From NCBI RefSeq assembly GCF_021311115.1, contig NZ_JAJTNP010000003.1, positions 1 to 64,000 on the forward strand: a stretch of DNA of 64,000 bases, written 5' to 3'. The translations under genes and the position numbers were made by a program. The notes beneath the pieces were generated by a model, which was given only the letters and a program-made list of their open reading frames with translations, was not told the origin of the DNA and did no database searches. How positions within the stretch are numbered: the first letter of the stretch is position 1; every line of letters begins with the position of its first letter. This DNA is from Chryseobacterium gwangjuense (GTDB lineage: Bacteria; Bacteroidota; Bacteroidia; Flavobacteriales; Weeksellaceae). Of this stretch, positions 18,520 to 27,696 are shown one piece after another.

Positions 18520-18966
18520 TTAATGGTTATCCAATTGATTCTTGTAGCCATTTAAAAGGGCTGCCAGTTTCTTTGCAGACATTCCGTAAGTATCGGGAAA
18601 TGCTCCTTGTTTGGATTTCATTTTGGAGGTTTCTAAAAACTTTTCATCAATATCAAACATAACCAATTTGTTCAGGAAGATTTGTTTTGTGGTAAAGTTG
18701 CTTACAGCCTGCCACGGAATGAACGTGGTTCTGAAAAGGGTTTTCATTTCAAAACCTTGTTTATCAACTTTCAGATAAGAAGTATTAGGAACTAAATTGA
18801 TGGAAAAAACAATTAAACTGATTGCGAATAAGAAAATAATAAGAATAGCAGCCCATAGATTTCTCTCCATAAGTGCAATGCCCATACAGATAAATGCGAT
18901 GCTAATGAGAATCAGGATGGTGTTCTTGAGTTTCCCGGGTCTTAAAATAAGGGGTAAATTTTGCAT
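18520..18966 (-). CDS. STM3941-like small membrane protein
   Basis: The 148-aa product has two adjacent membrane spans (about residues 16-33 and 37-57) followed by a soluble PH-like domain with FIPWQAVSNFTTKQIF and a C-terminal DTYGMSAKKLAALLNGYK. This layout matches the STM3941 family of uncharacterised membrane proteins. Function is unknown. It is monocistronic and convergent with the LLM oxidoreductase. Confidence 0.7.
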   Translation of the reverse strand: MQNLPLILRPGKLKNTILILISIAFICMGIALMERNLWAAILIIFLFAISLIVFSINLVPNTSYLKVDKQGFEMKTLFRTTFIPWQAVSNFTTKQIFLNKLVMFDIDEKFLETSKMKSKQGAFPDTYGMSAKKLAALLNGYKNQLDNH

Positions 18967-19096
18967 GGTAGATTTTAAAAGTTCAAATGTATAAAAAAAG
19001 GATTTTTTTGATGATATAGATGTTATTGCTGTTGTTGTGTCATGAAAATTTGGAATGTTTCCTTATAAAAAGTTCTCGATACAAAATTCTTTCAGA

Positions 19097-19150
19097 ATTT
19101 CACTCGAACTGACGGAATATCTTAATGTATGTCACTTCGAGTAGTGAAAT
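19097..19150. repeat. Intergenic inverted repeat, TTCGAGT-type
   Basis: ATTTCACTCGAACTGAC (19097-19113) pairs with GTCACTTCGAGTAGTGAAAT (19131-19150) with a 2-nt bulge and one mismatch. It lies in the 215-bp gap between the STM3941-like gene and sbcC; nothing else is visible there. Confidence 0.5.
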
Positions 19151-19181
19151 TACTTTTTACTGCTTCCTTATAACTGTTCAC

Positions 19182-22100
19182 TTAGATAAATTCAATCAAA
19201 CTTCCACGTTCTTCATCTTTTCTAATATTCAATGCCACCGGAATTTTCTCTTTAAGCTCTTCTACGTGCGAAATAATCCCTACAATCCGATTCTCTTTCT
19301 GAAGATTCATCAACGTTTCAAAAACGATATTCACGGATTCCAAATCCTGAGTTCCGAAACCTTCATCAATAAAAAAGAAATTCTTTTCCGCCTGTGCATT
19401 ACTCTGAACACTTTCTGCCAAAGCTAAAGCAAGACTCAAGGAAACCTGGAAAGCCTGTCCTCCGGAAAGTGTTTTTACGCTTCTGCTTCTGCCTTCATTC
19501 AGATAATCGATAATTTCAAAATCGTTATTATCATTCAATTGCAAACTGAGCTGATTTCTCGTCATGCAATGAAAACGTACATTAGCATGATCACACAATT
19601 GTCGTAGGTAAATGGAGGAAACGTATTGTACAAAACCGGCTCCTTTAAAAAGGTTGGTCATGATTTTCAGGTTTTCTGCACGTTTTTGAAGTTGCGCTAA
19701 GTCTTTTAAAAGATCTTCTTTTTTCTTAAATTCTTTTTCCAGTCGTTCAATTTCTGTAGAAATTTTTACCACAGAATGATTAGTTGTTTTCAAATCATTT
19801 TCGAAAGATCTGAATTGATTTTCAACTGCTAAGAATTCCTCTTCATTAAAAGAAAAATCTTTAAGTTTAGTTTCAAGTTCAAGAATACTATTCCTTACCG
19901 TTTCAAATTGAATTCTGAATTGCTGAATGACATTTCTCGTTTCCTGAACATTGATTTCCTGTACAAGAATGTGTCGAACCTCATCCAAATTATTGAATTG
20001 TTGTTCTGACAAAGCGTTTTCAATTACATCTTTATTATCAAAAATCTCTTTTTCCAGTTCAGAAATTCTTTTTTCCAGTTGAGAGACCATCGTTTTTTGT
20101 TCCGCAAGTTTTGGCGTAATCTCCTTTTCCTCTTTTATTAATTGAAGGTAACTCTGCTCTGTTTCAAGATTGGATTGAGAGAGTTGAGTGAAAATTTCTT
20201 CAACTTCAGCAATGTTTTTTTTCTTGTAGTCAATCCATTGTAAAGCTTTTAGATTTGCTTCATTCGTTTTGATCTGTTCTTCCTTCTTTGCTTCATCAAG
20301 CTTGAATTTTTCTAATGCTTTATTGTAACTGTCGAAATTTTCTCTTTCCTTATCAAGATTTTTTTGTTCCACACCGATTTGCTGATTCAGTTCATCAATT
20401 TGTTTTTCAATTGAAAATGATTGCTGACGTTTTTTTTCAAAATCACTTGGGTTTTCAGCATTAAATTCTTTCCAATTAAAGCTTTTATGATGTTCTTCAA
20501 TTGAATTTTGAATTGGTTGTACACTTTCTTCTTCCGACTTTAACTGTTCCTCAAAGATCTTTCTCCGATCAAGAATTTTTTCAATATCTGAAAACTGTTT
20601 TTGAATATTCTCTTTCTGAATTTCAATCTGCTCAATCTGTTTCTGAATTTCGTTCAGTTCTGAATTGACATCATTGAATTCTACAATATTCGGATGTTCC
20701 AGAGCACCACAAAGCGGGCACGATTCTCCGTCATGCAATTCATTGGCAAAATGCGCCAGTTTCTGCTGGACTTCAAGGTGATTTTTCTTTTCCGAAAGAA
20801 TCTTTTTTTTCTTTTCTAAAGCTTCAGCCTGAATGCTGAAATCATTTTTAAAAGTTTCAGGATCAATGTTAAAAGGTTTTAATTCTTCGGATATTTTTCC
20901 AATTTCAGCCTTTTTTAAATTAATAGTTTCAGTTTGTTTTTGCAGAATTTCAGCCAGTTTTTTCTTTTCTGAAAACCAGTTTCCTACATTTAAAAGTAAA
21001 TTGGAGTCTAATTTTTTCGGCTTTAAAAGTTCGATGTTTTTTGAAAGCTCTTCAATCTTTTGTTGAATTGATTTTTGATGGGCTTCAACTTCTTTTACCT
21101 TCTTCGAACCGTTTTCAGTACGTTCTTTCAATATTTCAATCTCGCCTGAAAATTTCAGCATTTGAAGGATCAGACTCAAATCATTTTCACGAATCCTAGA
21201 CTCATTTAAAGCTTCATATTTCGGTTGAATTACTAAAAGTTTATTCTTTATATTTTCAAATTGAGTATTGGTTTCCTGTAAAATTGTAAACTGAGATTCT
21301 TTATTTTTTTGTTGATCTGAAATTTCTTTCTCAAGTTTGCTTTTTTCGGAAAGTAAAGGAGTGAAAATCCTGAAAACCCTGTCGTAGATTTCAGTTTTCT
21401 GGTCTAAAACATCAATTTCGGTTTTCTTTTGTATTAGCTTTTCGAAGTCGGATTTTTTCTGAAGTAAAAGATCAAAATCACCTTTCAGATTTTTCAGTTG
21501 TATATATTTCTGTTCCGTTTCTTTGAAAACTTTTTGTATTTCCTCAAATTTCTTCTGCTCAATCTTTAAATATTCTTTTTGAACTGAAATCTGCTCTTCA
21601 TTTACTTCTTCAAAACCTTTCAGTTGTCCTTCCAGCTGATCGAGCTCCGATCTGTTTTTTATATGTAATGCTGAAACATTATTTTGCAGATCGAAACGAT
21701 GAAGACCAAAGATTTCCTTCATCATATTTGTTCGATCCATGGCGCCGAGTTCCAGAAATTCTTTAAACTGACCTTGCGGAATAATGATGGTTCGTTTGAA
21801 ATTGGCATAGCTCAACCCAATGATTTTCTCCGCATTGGTATGCTCTAATGGAATCCAGTTTTCGTTTTTCCATTCATAAAACACAACATTTGGCGTCTTT
21901 ACCTCTTCAAAGTTTTTAGAATTGCGTTTGAATTCTCTTGTCGCACGGTATTTTTTATTTTCATAATTAATAAAATCAAACTCGATATACGACTTGTTCG
22001 ATTTTAAATTCATCATATTGTAAGTACGTTTATCTCTCGAATTTAGCCTTTCGGTTTCTCCATACAAAACAAAAGAAATGGCTTCCAGAATAGAAGATTT

Positions 22101-22220
22101 TCCGGAACCCACCGCACCGAAGATCCCGAAAAGACCTGCTTCCGTAAGGTTTTGGAAATCGATTTTCTGACGTTCCTGATAAGAATAAAGACCTTCTAAA
22201 GTAAGTTGAATAGGAATCAT
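19182..22220 (-). CDS. sbcC: Exonuclease subunit SbcC (SMC-like ATPase)
   Basis: The 1012-aa product has a split ABC ATPase at its ends and about 700 residues of coiled coil between. Walker A is GAVGSGKSS (about 35-43). The zinc hook CPLC is near residue 500, dividing the coiled coil. The ABC signature TLSGGQAFQVSLSLALA and Walker B NFFFIDEGFG are near the C-terminus. With SbcD it forms the Mre11-Rad50-like complex that cuts DNA hairpins and processes blocked ends. It starts 2 bp after the sbcD stop, so the two are co-translated. Confidence 0.95.
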   Translation of the reverse strand: MIPIQLTLEGLYSYQERQKIDFQNLTEAGLFGIFGAVGSGKSSILEAISFVLYGETERLNSRDKRTYNMMNLKSNKSYIEFDFINYENKKYRATREFKRNSKNFEEVKTPNVVFYEWKNENWIPLEHTNAEKIIGLSYANFKRTIIIPQGQFKEFLELGAMDRTNMMKEIFGLHRFDLQNNVSALHIKNRSELDQLEGQLKGFEEVNEEQISVQKEYLKIEQKKFEEIQKVFKETEQKYIQLKNLKGDFDLLLQKKSDFEKLIQKKTEIDVLDQKTEIYDRVFRIFTPLLSEKSKLEKEISDQQKNKESQFTILQETNTQFENIKNKLLVIQPKYEALNESRIRENDLSLILQMLKFSGEIEILKERTENGSKKVKEVEAHQKSIQQKIEELSKNIELLKPKKLDSNLLLNVGNWFSEKKKLAEILQKQTETINLKKAEIGKISEELKPFNIDPETFKNDFSIQAEALEKKKKILSEKKNHLEVQQKLAHFANELHDGESCPLCGALEHPNIVEFNDVNSELNEIQKQIEQIEIQKENIQKQFSDIEKILDRRKIFEEQLKSEEESVQPIQNSIEEHHKSFNWKEFNAENPSDFEKKRQQSFSIEKQIDELNQQIGVEQKNLDKERENFDSYNKALEKFKLDEAKKEEQIKTNEANLKALQWIDYKKKNIAEVEEIFTQLSQSNLETEQSYLQLIKEEKEITPKLAEQKTMVSQLEKRISELEKEIFDNKDVIENALSEQQFNNLDEVRHILVQEINVQETRNVIQQFRIQFETVRNSILELETKLKDFSFNEEEFLAVENQFRSFENDLKTTNHSVVKISTEIERLEKEFKKKEDLLKDLAQLQKRAENLKIMTNLFKGAGFVQYVSSIYLRQLCDHANVRFHCMTRNQLSLQLNDNNDFEIIDYLNEGRSRSVKTLSGGQAFQVSLSLALALAESVQSNAQAEKNFFFIDEGFGTQDLESVNIVFETLMNLQKENRIVGIISHVEELKEKIPVALNIRKDEERGSLIEFI

Positions 22221-22222
22221 TT

Positions 22223-23428
22223 TTACGGATTAAGAATTTCGTTAAACAAATTGATGAGGTCTTCATTAGCTTCCTGACCGCCGCTTTTAGATTTAAAATA
22301 ATCCTTAAACAACGTTTGAATGTCCTGATTGAGATTGATTCCCGCAAGATTGTGTTCATCAGTTTCCTGATTTTTCACTTTGGGAATCAGATAAACAATT
22401 CCTGTATGAGATTGGTACAATAACTTCCTTTCTTCGGCTTTTAGATAGGTTTCGCTTTCCAGGGTAAGTTCTACCAGAGAATTTTGATTTTCATTCAGCC
22501 ACTCTACGGCACTTTCCACACTTTGAAATGTTTTTCTGATCAGTGGTTTCCCGTTTTTTAAAGCAACTTTTTCGTAAGAAATCGGTTGATTTGGCTCAGC
22601 ATTAATTATGGATACATATTTTGATTGTCCGGCTTCACTGAAACTGTAACACAACGGAGAAGACGAGTAAACAACAGGTTTCTCCTCTGTTCCTATATTG
22701 TTGAAACCGTGAAGGTGTCCCAAAGCAGTATACTGAATCTGATCGGGAATGATATCCGAAAAAACAAGATCTGCATTTCCGATTTTAATAGGTTTCTCTC
22801 CTTCAGGTTCATCGAGCAGTGGAACTCCTTTTTTATTCATGTACAAATGAGTCATCAATAGGTTGATGCCGCTTTCATCACAAAATTCATCGGCAGTTTC
22901 TTTCCAGTGTTGCGCCAATATATTGTTCAGCTCAGCTTCCTTATTTTCTCCGAAATATTCTTTTAAGCGAATCTCGTTGGCGTAAGGTGTATGAAGCAAA
23001 CGGACCGGGAAAGAATGTCTTTTTAGTTCCAGTTCTAAAAATCCTGCTGCTGATTTTGAAATGTTAAAGTCTTCCAAGGCAAAAGGAGTAACCTTAGCTT
23101 TTGGATAGCCGATCAGGATAATGCCGCATTCTCGCGCCAAAGGATCCGGAGCATCGATAAAACTCGGAGAATCATGATTTCCGGAAATAGCAATGACAGG
23201 ACGTTTTCCGTTAAGTGAAAGCCTTTTTAATGTTTTATAAAAAAGTTCAACAGCTTCTGTCGAAGGATTAAAATTATCAAATAAATCTCCGGCAATCAGA
23301 ATTAGATCAACGTTTTGCTCGTCGGCAATTTCTACCATCTCATTCATGATCAGAACCTGTTCTTCCAGTCTTGAAAAACGGTCGAGACGTTTGCCCAAAT
23401 GCCAGTCGGCGGTGTGCAGAATTTTCAT
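22223..23428 (-). CDS. sbcD: Exonuclease subunit SbcD
   Basis: The 401-aa product begins MKILHTADWHLGKRLDR and carries the Mre11-type phosphoesterase motifs: DWHLG (about 8-12), AGDLFDN (about 46-52), SGNHDSP (about 80-86) and TALGHLHGFN. A C-terminal capping domain follows. It provides the nuclease activity of SbcCD. Its ATG overlaps the stop of the upstream 50-aa gene (ATGA), so the three genes form one coupled operon. Confidence 0.95.
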   Translation of the reverse strand: MKILHTADWHLGKRLDRFSRLEEQVLIMNEMVEIADEQNVDLILIAGDLFDNFNPSTEAVELFYKTLKRLSLNGKRPVIAISGNHDSPSFIDAPDPLARECGIILIGYPKAKVTPFALEDFNISKSAAGFLELELKRHSFPVRLLHTPYANEIRLKEYFGENKEAELNNILAQHWKETADEFCDESGINLLMTHLYMNKKGVPLLDEPEGEKPIKIGNADLVFSDIIPDQIQYTALGHLHGFNNIGTEEKPVVYSSSPLCYSFSEAGQSKYVSIINAEPNQPISYEKVALKNGKPLIRKTFQSVESAVEWLNENQNSLVELTLESETYLKAEERKLLYQSHTGIVYLIPKVKNQETDEHNLAGINLNQDIQTLFKDYFKSKSGGQEANEDLINLFNEILNP

Positions 23429-23577
23429 ACTATATTATTGTCTTCTCTTGCTTTAAAGTCTTCCCGAATTTGTTTTAAACGTGCTTTTCTTTCTGCTTCC
23501 GCATTTTGTATTTTACGTTTTTTATTGTCGATTTTCTTTTTATGCAGTTTTCTGTTGGCATCTGTGTTTCTACTCAT
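23425..23577 (-). CDS. Small basic protein coupled to sbcD
   Basis: The product is 50 aa from the ATG at 23577 (MSRNTDANRKLHKKKIDNKK...). It is rich in Lys/Arg and Glu and is probably one long helix. The frame can be extended upstream to 23703 but that part is hydrophobic and non-coding in appearance. The 4-nt ATGA overlap with sbcD indicates real translation. No family is recognised; binding to nucleic acid is a guess from charge. Confidence 0.6.
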   Translation of the reverse strand: MSRNTDANRKLHKKKIDNKKRKIQNAEAERKARLKQIREDFKAREDNNIV

Positions 23578-23697
23578 CTTAGCTGGTTTTAGGTGAATGG
23601 TAAACATGAAATATTTAACCTCAGCGATTTCATAGGGTAAATGTAAGGAAGAAAAAGGAAAAATAAAGACCGGATATGAGAAGGAATATAAGGTTAC

Positions 23698-23975
23698 AAA
23701 CAAATCTGTTTATCATTAAAGAAGTATTGCATTGATTTAAAACAAGTATGTTTATAACTAAAGAAGTCCTCCGAAGGTTTCAAGCAATCTGTTTGTGACC
23801 AAAGAAGTATTCCGTTTATTTAAAACACGCCTGTTTGTAACTAAAGAAGTCCTCCGAAGGTTTAAAACAATCTGTTTGTGACCAAAGAAGTATTTCTTTT
23901 ATTTAAAACAAGTCTGTTTGTAACTAAAGAAGAACTCCTCAGATTTAAAATAACCTTGTTTGTAATAAAAGAATT
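23698..23975. repeat. Tandem array of seven 41/42-bp repeats
   Basis: Seven degenerate units sharing a (T)CTGTTTGTnACnAAAGAAG core start their TGTTT at 23707, 23749, 23790, 23832, 23873, 23915 and 23957, giving spacings of 42, 41, 42, 41, 42 and 42. Two subtypes alternate: units with GTAACTAAAGAAGTCCTCC and units with GTGACCAAAGAAGTATT, for a higher-order period near 83 bp. No unique spacers separate the units, so it is not CRISPR. The array fills the 409-bp gap and runs into the VF530-family gene. Confidence 0.9.
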
Positions 23976-23986
23976 ATTTTTACACT

Positions 23987-24238
23987 ATGGAACAACAATC
24001 AAAAGACCCGCTTCACGGAAAAAGACTGGATGCCATTCTTGAAGAATTGGTAGAATATTATCAAGGTTTTGAAAAACTGGGTGAACAGATCAATATCAAA
24101 TGTTTCACGGACAATCCAAGTATCAGTTCGTCTTTAAAGTTTCTGAGAAAAACACCTTGGGCGAGAACGAAAGTGGAGAGTTTGTATCTCTTTGTGTTAA
24201 GGCAGAAAAAAAGAGAAGAAAGAAATAAGGAAGATTAA
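23987..24238 (+). CDS. VF530 family putative DNA-binding protein
   Basis: The 83-aa product closely follows the VF530 (DUF2132) pattern: DPLHGKRLDAILEELVEYY, then FTDNPSISSSLKFLRKTPWAR, then KVESLYLFV. These are small helical proteins with a fold related to DNA-binding domains; function is not established. It begins right after the tandem repeat array, whose last unit runs to within about 10 bp of the start codon. Confidence 0.85.
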   Translation: MEQQSKDPLHGKRLDAILEELVEYYQGFEKLGEQINIKCFTDNPSISSSLKFLRKTPWARTKVESLYLFVLRQKKREERNKED

Positions 24239-24267
24239 AATCTAATTAAATTTTTCAAAATATTTTA

Positions 24268-24300
24268 TTGGAATCAATCATTTCAAAAAGACTATATTTG
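24268..24300 (+). promoter_or_regulatory. Flavobacterial promoter of the SlyD-like FKBP gene
   Basis: TTG (24268-24270), a 22-bp spacer and TATATTTG (24293-24300) fit TTG-N17-23-TAnnTTTG. Just downstream a small inverted repeat, TCGTGA-GCGTA-TCACGA (24311-24327), lies in the predicted 5' leader and could be an operator or hairpin. Confidence 0.6.
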
Positions 24301-24341
24301 TCAAAATTAATCGTGAGCGTATCACGAAAAAAAGAAAAAAT

Positions 24342-24842
24342 ATGACAATCGAAAACAATCATGTTGTAGCTGTAAAGTACATACTTCACACAATCGAAGA
24401 GGATGGAAGTAAAATTCTTGTAGAAGAAACCACTGAAGAAAATCCACTTACATTTTTATACGGAATGGGAATGATGATTCCTAAATTTGAACAAAATATC
24501 CTTGGTTTGAAAGCAGGAGATAAAGCTGCTTTTGTAATCCAGCCGGAAGAAGCATATGGAGAAAGACATGCTGACTCAATTGCACAATTGCCAATTGATA
24601 TGTTCAACGAAGCAGGAATTCCACCGGTAGGAGCTATTTTGCCTCTATCTGACAATCAAGGGAATAATTTTCAGGCTTTCGTTGTAGAAGTTACTCCGGA
24701 AGTTGTGGTAGCAGATCTTAACCATCCGATGGCAGGGAAAACATTAGATTTCCAGGTGGAAATTTTAAACACTCGTCCTGCAACAGAAGAAGAGTTGTCA
24801 CATGGTCACGCTCATGGAATTGACGGGAACGAAGCTCACTAA
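24342..24842 (+). CDS. SlyD-like FKBP-type peptidyl-prolyl isomerase
   Basis: The 166-aa product has an FKBP fold interrupted by an insert-in-flap domain, as in SlyD: PLTFLYGMGMMIPKFEQNILGLKAGD, then the IF domain (about 70-125), then DLNHPMAGKTLDFQVEI. It should isomerise prolyl bonds and act as a chaperone in the cytoplasm. The C-terminal SHGHAHGIDGNEAH is a short histidine-rich tail, a metal-binding feature shared with SlyD. It has its own promoter and terminator. Confidence 0.92.
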   Translation: MTIENNHVVAVKYILHTIEEDGSKILVEETTEENPLTFLYGMGMMIPKFEQNILGLKAGDKAAFVIQPEEAYGERHADSIAQLPIDMFNEAGIPPVGAILPLSDNQGNNFQAFVVEVTPEVVVADLNHPMAGKTLDFQVEILNTRPATEEELSHGHAHGIDGNEAH

Positions 24843-24862
24843 GAGATTCTTTTTATAAATAT

Positions 24863-24894
24863 AATGTCCGGCTTTTCAGTCGGACATTTTTTTT
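24863..24894 (+). terminator. Terminator after the SlyD-like gene
   Basis: AATGTCCG (24863-24870) pairs with CGGACATT (24881-24888), followed by a long T run. Confidence 0.85.
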
Positions 24895-24908
24895 GATAGA
24901 GGTATAAC

Positions 24909-24973
24909 TGTCATTCTGAATTTAATGAAGAATCCTTAATAATACATTAGATTTCTCCTTTCGTCGAAATGAC
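24909..24973. repeat. Intergenic inverted repeat (GTCATTC family), copy 2
   Basis: The arms begin CTGTCATTCTGAA and end TCGTCGAAATGACA, imperfectly complementary with GAAGAATCC and AGATTTCTC inside. Compare copies at 17276 and 50602. Confidence 0.55.
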
Positions 24974-25022
24974 AAAGATCAAAAAACTTTGTTATGATTG
25001 ATAATGGATCTACCGTTTTATT

Positions 25023-25400
25023 TTAGTCTAAAAACTCACCGGTCACATAATACCAACGATTCTGTATCATTTTGAATTGTGACAGCTCATGATGAACCTG
25101 CTTTTCTCCGTCTTCGTCAGTATAAAAAGCTTTAAACTCTACTTTATTTATCGAAGGTTTGCTTACGATTTCCAGTTTTGTCCATTCATTGATTTCTCCC
25201 CATTCCTGCAAATCTTTTGTGTTATGAAACTGCCTTTTGCTGGGAGACGTTGTTTCCATTAAATATTTTCCATTCGGAATGGCAAATGCGGAGAATCTGG
25301 AACGCATTAATGCTTCTGCGGTTGGAGCATGTTTTTCTCCGGTATGATAAGGTTTACAGCAATCTTCGTAAGATTTTCCTGAGCAGCAGGGACAATTCAT
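25023..25400 (-). CDS. YchJ family metal-binding protein
   Basis: The 125-aa product begins with a SEC-C-like zinc motif (MNCPCCSGKSYEDCC) followed by the family segment PTAEALMRSRFSAFAIPNG and an NTF2-like body. These are small cytoplasmic proteins of unknown role, sometimes linked to SecA or protein quality control through the SEC-C motif. The gene is monocistronic. Confidence 0.9.
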   Translation of the reverse strand: MNCPCCSGKSYEDCCKPYHTGEKHAPTAEALMRSRFSAFAIPNGKYLMETTSPSKRQFHNTKDLQEWGEINEWTKLEIVSKPSINKVEFKAFYTDEDGEKQVHHELSQFKMIQNRWYYVTGEFLD

Positions 25401-25465
25401 TCTTTATAATTTTAGATTGCAAAAATCTCAAAAGTTTTTTGATAATTAAAATTACTGACAAAAAA

Positions 25466-25492
25466 AGAAGCACTCTAAAAAGAATGCTTCTC
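25466..25492 (-). terminator. Terminator after the M3 peptidase gene
   Basis: AGAAGCACTCT and AGAATGCTTCT pair with one mismatch; the A run to the left gives the U tract on the minus strand. Confidence 0.7.
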
Positions 25493-25497
25493 AAAAA

Positions 25498-27636
25498 TTA
25501 TTTAATAAAACCTCTGCTTCTTAATAAAGGTTTGATATCCGGATCATGTCCTGTGAAATCTCTGAATGCCTGATTCAGATCAACAGAATTTCCTACAGAA
25601 AGAATATATTTTCTGAAGCGATCTCCGTTTTCTCTTGTCAAGCCTCCATTGTTTTTAATCCATTCCCAGGCATCATTATCCAACGTTTCAGACCACAAAT
25701 AAGCATAATATCCTGCAGAATAACCACCACCCCAAATATGAGCAAAATAAGGAGTGTGATATCTCGGAGGAACTGTTGCTAAAGTAAATCCGTGTTTTGC
25801 CAATGATTGTTTTTCGAAATCTAAAACAGGAATCAGTTCACTCTCATTGGTTACGGTATGCCAATCCATATCTAATGCAGCCGCAGAAACCAATTCCGTT
25901 GTCATATACCCTTGATTGAAAGTTGCTGCTTTTTTAATTTTATCAACTAAAGCCTGTGGAATCGGCTGTTTTGTTTCGTAATGAAGCGCATAGTTTTTCA
26001 AAACTACCGGATCTAAAGCCCAATGTTCATTAATTTGAGAAGGGAATTCTACGAAATCTCTCGGTACATTGGTTCCTGAAAGTGACGGATATTTCTGACT
26101 TGCAAACATTCCGTGAATAGAGTGACCAAACTCATGGAAAATCGTGGAGACATCATCATAGCTGATCAAAGAAGGTTTTCCTGGAGCCGGTTTTTGATAA
26201 TTGTAGCAATTTACAATCACAGGTTTTGTTCCTAATAAATAAGACTGTTCAACGAAATTACTCATCCAAGCGCCTCCGTTTTTAGAATCTCTTGTGTAGA
26301 AATCAAGATAATAGATGGCAATAGATTTTCCATCGTGATCGAAAACTTCGTAAGTAAAGACATCAGGATGATATACCGGAAGGTCTGTTCTCTTTTTGAA
26401 TGTTAAACCATAGAATTTTTCAGCAGCGAAGAACACTCCTTTTTCCAAAACGGTTGTAATCTCAAAATAAGGCTTTATTTCGCTTTCATCAAGATCGAAT
26501 TTCGCTTTTCTTACCTGTTCAGCGTAAAAATTCCAGTCCCAAGGTTCAACCTTGAAGCCTCCTTTTTGCTGATCGATCAAATCCTGAATATCTTTTGCTT
26601 CTCGTCTCGCCGTTTCTACAGCAGGGGTCGCAATTTGATTCATTAATTTGGTTGCAGCTTCCGGAGTTTTTGCCATTTGATCCTGCAATTTCCATTCTGC
26701 AAAACTTTTTTTGCCTAAAATCTGAGCTTTTTTCAGTCTTAGTTTTGCCAATTTTTCAACAGTTTCTCTTGTATCATTTCCGTCACCTTTTTCGGCTCTC
26801 AACCAAGATGCTTTGAATAGCTTTTCTCTTGTTGCTCTGTTTTTAAGGTTTTGTAAAAGAGGTTGTTGTGTTGTATTTTGTAAAGCCAATAGATATTGCC
26901 CCGGTTTTCCAGCGTTTTTAGCATCACTTGCTGCAGCAGCAATTTCATCAGCAGAAAGTCCATCTAATTCTTTTGCATCAGCAAAGAAAACTCCGCCCTG
27001 CTTTCTCGCTTCCAATAGTTTGTTTGAATATTGGGTAGAAAGTGAAGCCATTTCCTGATTAATCTGCTTTAATTTTTCTTTGTCAGCAGAAGAAAGGTTG
27101 GCTCCTGCGATTTCGAAGTTTTGCTTATAATATTGCACTAATCTTTTGCTTTCAGCATCTAAACCATTTTCAGAAATAGCTTTAATTCTTTTATAAAGAT
27201 TTTCATTCAGATACATTTTATCGGAATGAGCCGCGAAAATCGGAGCATATTCTTCATCTAAAGCCTGTAAAGTCGGGTTGGTATTCGCACTGGTTAAGTT
27301 CGAGAATACGATTACGGCTCTTTTTAAAATTTCACCACTTTTTTCTAACGCTACGATGGTGTTTTCAAAAGTAGGGGCGTCAGGATTATCGGCAATGCCT
27401 AAGATTTGAGAATCATGTTGCTTTAATCCGAAATCAAAAGCAGGCTTAAAATGCTCATTCTTAATTTTATCAAACTCCGGAGCTTCATATTGAAGCTTGC
27501 TTTTCTTCATGAAAGGGTTTGATGATAGTGAGGCAGGAATAAAAAGTTCCTGTTGATTATCGGCTTTTTTCATTGTAGTACAAGAGTAGTTAAATGCTAA
27601 TGCAGAAATTAATAATACCGATGTAATATTTTTCAT
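25498..27636 (-). CDS. dcp: M3 family metallopeptidase (peptidyl-dipeptidase Dcp type), lipoprotein
   Basis: The 712-aa product starts with a lipoprotein signal (LISALAFNYSC, lipobox imperfect) and continues as a full M3 peptidase. The zinc site HEFGHSIHGMFA is near residues 498-509, and the typical GGGYSAGYYAYLWSE lies near 635-650. It should remove C-terminal dipeptides from short peptides in the periplasm. It is monocistronic and divergent from the GIN-domain gene, with about 60 bp between them. Confidence 0.93.
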   Translation of the reverse strand: MKNITSVLLISALAFNYSCTTMKKADNQQELFIPASLSSNPFMKKSKLQYEAPEFDKIKNEHFKPAFDFGLKQHDSQILGIADNPDAPTFENTIVALEKSGEILKRAVIVFSNLTSANTNPTLQALDEEYAPIFAAHSDKMYLNENLYKRIKAISENGLDAESKRLVQYYKQNFEIAGANLSSADKEKLKQINQEMASLSTQYSNKLLEARKQGGVFFADAKELDGLSADEIAAAASDAKNAGKPGQYLLALQNTTQQPLLQNLKNRATREKLFKASWLRAEKGDGNDTRETVEKLAKLRLKKAQILGKKSFAEWKLQDQMAKTPEAATKLMNQIATPAVETARREAKDIQDLIDQQKGGFKVEPWDWNFYAEQVRKAKFDLDESEIKPYFEITTVLEKGVFFAAEKFYGLTFKKRTDLPVYHPDVFTYEVFDHDGKSIAIYYLDFYTRDSKNGGAWMSNFVEQSYLLGTKPVIVNCYNYQKPAPGKPSLISYDDVSTIFHEFGHSIHGMFASQKYPSLSGTNVPRDFVEFPSQINEHWALDPVVLKNYALHYETKQPIPQALVDKIKKAATFNQGYMTTELVSAAALDMDWHTVTNESELIPVLDFEKQSLAKHGFTLATVPPRYHTPYFAHIWGGGYSAGYYAYLWSETLDNDAWEWIKNNGGLTRENGDRFRKYILSVGNSVDLNQAFRDFTGHDPDIKPLLRSRGFIK

Positions 27637-27696
27637 AAATTAGTTGTTATTAAAAGTATAAAGATATTAAAACTAAAATTTATAAAAGAACCAAAC

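Noticed and set aside
23698..23975. CRISPR array
   Set aside because: Units are contiguous with degenerate sequence throughout and no unique spacers; no cas gene is present in the window.
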